A stretch of DNA of 18,819 nt from Desulfobacteraceae bacterium UBA5616 (GTDB taxonomy: Bacteria; Desulfobacterota; Desulfobacteria; Desulfobacterales; UBA5616). Numbering within the stretch: the stretch's first letter is position 1; each line of letters starts with the position of its first letter. This document shows positions 15,659 through 18,819 of this stretch, one piece after another. A program made the translations under genes and the position numbers. Under the pieces are notes generated by a model. It was not told the origin of the DNA, made no database searches, and saw only the letters and a list, made by a program, of their open reading frames with translations. The stretch spans positions 1 to 18,819 of the forward strand of contig DIKO01000051.1 of the NCBI GenBank assembly GCA_002423615.1, given 5' to 3'.

Positions 15659-15733
15659 TGCGATGTGTTAGGGTGGCTCCCTAAGTGGAACTTGGCGGAA
15701 TATACTTGAATTGCTACTGAACCGGAGATCGCC

Positions 15734-16606
15734 ATGCTGAAGGTATCCATCATCATACCGGCGTATAACGAAGAAAAATCCATCGAAGGTCTGATCAAAA
15801 AACTGAACAGCCTCCATCCGGACTTTGAAATCCTGGTCATCAACGACGGGTCAAAAGACCATACCCAAGCGGTTGCCGAAAAAGCCGGGGCTGTGGTGCA
15901 TTCTCATCCCTATAACATGGGAAACGGCGCCGCCATAAAGACAGGCATACGGAAAGCTTCCGGCGATATCCTCCTGTTCATGGACGGGGACAACCAGCAT
16001 GATCCCTCGGACATCGCGGAGCTTTTAAAATTCATGCCCGAATATGACATGGTGGTGGGGGCCCGGTATGGAAACGGGCAGGCCAACATATTTCGTTCCA
16101 TGGGAAACCGGATCTATAACCGACTGGCTACCTATGTGGCCAAATTCAAGGTGGAAGACCTGACCTCGGGTTTCCGGGCTGTTAAAGCGGATGTGGCCCG
16201 GGATTTTCTGTATATGCTTCCCAATTCCTATTCCTATCCCACCACGCTGACGCTGGCGGTATTGAGGAGCGGGTTGAGCCTCAGATACGTTCCCATCCGG
16301 ATTAAAAAAAGAACCAGAGGAAAAAGCAACGTCAGACTGTTCAAGGACGGGGTCCGTTTTTTCATGATCATCGTGAAAATCTGCACCCTCTATTCCCCCA
16401 TGCGGGTTTTTCTGCCCGCTTCCTTTGTCATGTTTGTCATGGGGCTGCTCAGATATCTTTACACCTTCATGACCCAGGGGCTTTTCACCAACATGAGCGC
16501 CCTGTTGCTGATCGCCGCCATCAATATTTTTCTGATGGGGCTGATTTCCGAACAGATCTGCCAGTTGCGCTATGAGAGGAGCCAGGCGGATGACGGGTCA
16601 AAGTAG
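15734..16606 (+). CDS. GT2 polyprenyl-phosphate sugar synthase, DPM1/ArnC-like
   Basis: The 290-residue protein has the dolichyl-phosphate mannose synthase pattern: SIIIPAYNEEKSIEGL, VINDGSKDHT, MGNGAAIKTGI, the metal-binding LFMDGDNQHDP, ARYGNGQ, and LTSGFRAVKADVARDFL. Two C-terminal hydrophobic helices (about residues 220-275) anchor it in the membrane. Such enzymes transfer mannose, glucose or a similar sugar from a nucleotide to undecaprenyl phosphate, which GT-C enzymes such as the two encoded upstream then use on the outer face. CGGAGATCGCC precedes ATG 15734 and includes a good ribosome binding site. The identity of the sugar cannot be settled from sequence. Confidence 0.88.
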   Translation: MLKVSIIIPAYNEEKSIEGLIKKLNSLHPDFEILVINDGSKDHTQAVAEKAGAVVHSHPYNMGNGAAIKTGIRKASGDILLFMDGDNQHDPSDIAELLKFMPEYDMVVGARYGNGQANIFRSMGNRIYNRLATYVAKFKVEDLTSGFRAVKADVARDFLYMLPNSYSYPTTLTLAVLRSGLSLRYVPIRIKKRTRGKSNVRLFKDGVRFFMIIVKICTLYSPMRVFLPASFVMFVMGLLRYLYTFMTQGLFTNMSALLLIAAINIFLMGLISEQICQLRYERSQADDGSK

Positions 16607-16672
16607 CGGTGTTAACTTGTTCCGGGTCGTAAACCACTGCAACGGCGCCCTTTGGTGCGTATTGAAATCCGG

Positions 16673-17473
16673 ATGATGTCCCACCAGCAGGATTTAATTA
16701 AACTCGGCAAGTTGTTGTCCGTCATCCTGGGGCATCGTCCCGATGAATTGGGATTGGTCCCGGATCAGGACGGCTATGTCAAGGTCAAGGAGCTTTTGAA
16801 GGCCTTGAATGAAGAGGATGGCATGCGGCATATCCGGAAAGGTTCCATCGATGAACTGGTGATCAGCCTTCCCCATCCGCCGGTTGAGATCAAAGAACAT
16901 CTCATCCGGGCGGTTTCAAGAAGCCGTCTCCCGGAATTGGTGCCGGCAAAAAACACCCCGGCACTTCTGTATGGCTGTGTCCGTCTAAAGGCCTACGCAC
17001 ATGTACTGGAGAAAGGCATCGGATGGGAGCCCAACCCGACATTATCGCAGACCGGTTCCCTTGTCCCGGAAGTGAAGGAATCTCCCGGAGTCATTTTATC
17101 GCCTCATGAACCCTTTGCAAGGCGTCTGGGCAGACGGATAGACCCGAATCCCGTGGTGCTCACCATTCATGTCGGCAAGGCAAATCAACAAAGAGTCCAA
17201 TTTTATCAGTTCGGGGATCTGTATTTGGCGGATTTCATCCCACCGGGATGTTTTTCCGGGCCTCCCCTGCCCAGAGAAAAACCGGAATCGAGAACTAAAA
17301 AGGATAATTCAGAATCCCGGGGAGAATATCAGCCCGGGTCTTTTCAACTGAATCCGGACCCGGGAAAATTTTTGCCGAAATCAACCGGTTATAAGAAAAA
17401 CAAAAAAGGACCGGACTGGAAAAAAGGCCGGAAACAAAACCGGAAGAACAATGAAAAGATGTGGCCGGCCTGA
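16673..17473 (+). CDS. Divergent Tpt1/KptA-like RNA 2'-phosphotransferase with basic tail
   Basis: Tpt1/KptA proteins remove an internal 2'-phosphate from RNA using NAD+. Residues 1-190 follow that family: LGKLLSVILGHRPDELGL, a DGYVKVKELLKAL winged-helix-like start, HLIRAVSRSR, ALLYGCVRL, GVILSPHEPFARRLGRR and YLADFIPPGCF. Several signature positions differ: the usual L-R-H is L-G-H, R-A-N-Q-G-H-S is replaced by R-A-V-S-R-S-R, and L-Y-H-G-T by L-Y-G-C-V. About 75 further residues (190-266) are low-complexity and rich in K, R, N and P, an extension not typical of the roughly 180-residue bacterial proteins. ATG 16673 is preferred over TTG 16652; neither has a strong ribosome binding site. It may have altered activity or act on a different substrate. 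Confidence 0.75.
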   Translation: MMSHQQDLIKLGKLLSVILGHRPDELGLVPDQDGYVKVKELLKALNEEDGMRHIRKGSIDELVISLPHPPVEIKEHLIRAVSRSRLPELVPAKNTPALLYGCVRLKAYAHVLEKGIGWEPNPTLSQTGSLVPEVKESPGVILSPHEPFARRLGRRIDPNPVVLTIHVGKANQQRVQFYQFGDLYLADFIPPGCFSGPPLPREKPESRTKKDNSESRGEYQPGSFQLNPDPGKFLPKSTGYKKNKKGPDWKKGRKQNRKNNEKMWPA

Positions 17474-17514
17474 ACCAAGGCCATTTAAAAAGCCTGTTTC
17501 CCTTAGAAAAAAAA

Positions 17515-17543
17515 TTGACAACCGGTTTTAAAGCTGTTACGTA
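17515..17543 (+). promoter_or_regulatory. Promoter of tRNA-Lys
   Basis: TTGACA (17515-17520) is followed after 17 bases by TACGTA (17538-17543), and then GCTTGCGC, a GC-rich discriminator of the kind seen at stringently controlled stable RNA promoters. Transcription would start near 17550, about 25 bases before the tRNA. The -10 match is poor; the rest is good. Confidence 0.5.
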
Positions 17544-17575
17544 GCTTGCGCATTCGAAAATGATTTTTCCATAAA

Positions 17576-17652
17576 GGGCCGTTAGCTCAATTAGGCAGAG
17601 CACCTGACTCTTAATCAGTAGGTTCCGCGTTCGATTCGCGGACGGCCCACCA
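17576..17652 (+). tRNA. tRNA-Lys (anticodon CUU)
   Basis: A complete cloverleaf with encoded CCA: acceptor GGGCCGT with ACGGCCC, D stem GCTC with GAGC, anticodon loop CTCTTAA giving anticodon CTT, T arm CCGCG-TTCGATT-CGCGG, discriminator A. The outermost anticodon-stem pair is a C-U mismatch; the other four pairs hold. Confidence 0.97.
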
Positions 17653-17727
17653 AAAAACCTTTATAATAACAAAAGCATACCTCCATTCCGGGCCGAATCC
17701 GGCAACCTTCTCAGTGGCCGCCGATAT

Positions 17728-17759
17728 CCTGGGGATCAGGTAAGGATGTGAACCCCAGG
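17728..17759. other. Perfect 7-bp inverted repeat between tRNA-Lys and katG
   Basis: CCTGGGG (17728-17734) and CCCCAGG (17753-17759) are separated by 18 bases. It lies 3' of katG and of the tRNA gene, where it could help end either transcript, but no T run follows on either strand. Nothing else is recognisable in this gap. Confidence 0.3.
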
Positions 17760-17817
17760 AACCGTCAGTTCGTTGCGGTTATCGCTTCAGAAGCCCTCGA
17801 AGGCGTTTATGCTGCGA

Positions 17818-18819
17818 TCATGCGATGTCGAAGCGGTCAAGGTTCATGACCTTGTTCCATGCGGCCACAAAGTCCTGCACGAATTTCTCCTGTGAGTCCT
17901 CACATCCGTATACTTCCGCCAAGGCCCTGAGTTGGGAGTTGGAACCGAAGATGAGGTCGACACGAGTGCCGGTCCACTTAAGTTTTCCGGTTGATCGATC
18001 ACGCCCCTCGAATACATCTTCGTTTTCCTCTGTTTTCTTCCACGTCGTTCTCATGTCGAGCAGATTGACGAAAAAGTCATTGGTGAGCGTCTCCGGCCGC
18101 TTGGTGAAAATGCCGTGCTTTGAACCTCCGAAGTTGGTATTCAAGACACGCATGCCGCCTACGAGAACCGTCATCTCAGGAGCTGTCAGTGTCAGCAGTT
18201 GTGCCCGATCAACCAGAAGTTCCTCTGCGGATACGGCGTATTTGGTTTTCCGGTAGTTACGGAATCCGTCTGCCACCGGTTCGAGTACGGCGAATGACAC
18301 CACGTCGGTCTGCTTCATCGTGGCATCCGTGCGTCCCGGCGTGAAGGGAACGGTCACTTTATAACCCGCATTCTTCGCTGCCTGCTCGACGCCGGCGCAT
18401 CCGCCCAGAACAATCAGGTCGGCAATCGAAATCTTCTTCTTCCCGTCTGACTGAGCACCGTTGAACTCCTTCCGGATCTTCTCGAGTGATCGCAGCACTT
18501 TCTTCAGTTTGGCCGGCTGGTTGACTTCCCAGTCCTTCTGCGGTGCGAGACGGATGCGCGCCCCGTTGGCCCCGCCGCGATTGTCTGAACCGCGGAAAGT
18601 GGATGCCGACGCCCAGGCAGTTGAGACAAGCTGGGAGACAGACAGGCCCGAGGCAAGGATTTTGGCCTTCAAATTTGCAATATCCCGCGCGCTGACCAGT
18701 TTGTGATCGACCGCGGGCACCGGGTCCTGCCAGATCAGTTCCTCTGCCGGGACCTCGGGGCCGAGATAGCGCGAGCGAGGGCCCATGTCCCGGTGGGTCA
18801 GCTTGAACCAGGCACGGGC
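17818..18819 (-). CDS. katG: Catalase-peroxidase KatG, C-terminal part (partial)
   Basis: KatG is a heme enzyme that breaks down hydrogen peroxide and acts as a broad peroxidase. The window holds the last 333 or so residues; the frame is open to the right edge and begins ARAWFKLTHRDMGP, a conserved segment near the end of the catalytic half, with the start codon outside. The rest is the C-terminal domain, which lacks the heme site but stabilises it: RYLGPEVPAEELIWQDPVP, LVSTAWASASTFRGSDNRGGANGAR split across the next stretch, LIVLGGCAGVEQAA, FTPGRTDA, and VLVGGMRVLNTNFGG. The reading frame is intact to a TGA at 17818-17820. The gene points toward the tRNA-Lys gene and has no neighbour in its own direction here. 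Peroxide defence is common in aerotolerant anaerobes. Confidence 0.97.
   Translation of the reverse strand, partial: ARAWFKLTHRDMGPRSRYLGPEVPAEELIWQDPVPAVDHKLVSARDIANLKAKILASGLSVSQLVSTAWASASTFRGSDNRGGANGARIRLAPQKDWEVNQPAKLKKVLRSLEKIRKEFNGAQSDGKKKISIADLIVLGGCAGVEQAAKNAGYKVTVPFTPGRTDATMKQTDVVSFAVLEPVADGFRNYRKTKYAVSAEELLVDRAQLLTLTAPEMTVLVGGMRVLNTNFGGSKHGIFTKRPETLTNDFFVNLLDMRTTWKKTEENEDVFEGRDRSTGKLKWTGTRVDLIFGSNSQLRALAEVYGCEDSQEKFVQDFVAAWNKVMNLDRFDIA

Noticed and set aside
2817..17473. Selenoprotein gene with in-frame UGA
   Set aside because: I looked at gene ends for UGA followed by further conserved sequence; all genes end at family-typical positions, so none is supported.

Overview
The window looks like chromosomal DNA of a Gram-negative, probably anaerobic bacterium, most likely a deltaproteobacterium (Desulfobacterota). 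The clues are a selenocysteine tRNA, a LarC nickel-pincer cofactor enzyme, an NtrC-type PilR regulator next to a sigma-54 promoter and a type IV pilin, and membrane glycosyltransferases with TPR tails that are common in that group. This assignment is inference; there is no rRNA in the window.

Left part (1-2790), leftward: a secreted coiled-coil protein of unknown function, a truncated restriction-type gene, an AT-rich PD-(D/E)XK nuclease-like gene, a SRAP/YedK DNA-protein crosslink enzyme with its promoter, and selC (tRNA-Sec, UCA anticodon) with its promoter. The nuclease area looks like a worn defence remnant, with sharp composition changes and broken frames.

Central part (2817-10209), rightward and closely spaced: a PepT-like M20 peptidase, larC, pgpA, lepB, pyrB overlapping pyrC, and a PilR-like sigma-54 activator. 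Apart from the regulator these are housekeeping genes. A degenerate 7-bp tandem repeat fills the pyrC-pilR junction up to the start codon.

Pilus and glycosylation part (10268-16606), rightward: a candidate activator site (palindrome plus 20-bp-spaced direct repeat), a very good -24/-12 promoter, pilA, a strong terminator, a TMTC-like membrane glycosyltransferase with TPRs, a second GT-C membrane glycosyltransferase, and two GT2 enzymes of the polyprenyl-phosphate sugar synthase type. A long array of the same 7-bp repeat lies just before the first GT2. Together these could form a pilin (or surface protein) O-glycosylation locus: GT2 enzymes load a lipid carrier and GT-C enzymes transfer the sugar outside the membrane. 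DNA from the middle of pilA to about codon 25 of the second GT-C gene is clearly AT-richer than its surroundings, and both edges lie inside genes, which suggests cassette exchange by recombination.

Right part (16673-18819): a divergent Tpt1/KptA-like RNA 2'-phosphotransferase with a long basic tail, tRNA-Lys(CUU) with its own promoter, and, leftward, the C-terminal part of katG running off the window. No CRISPR array, IS element, integrase or origin was seen. No untranscribed stretch is longer than about 300 bases.
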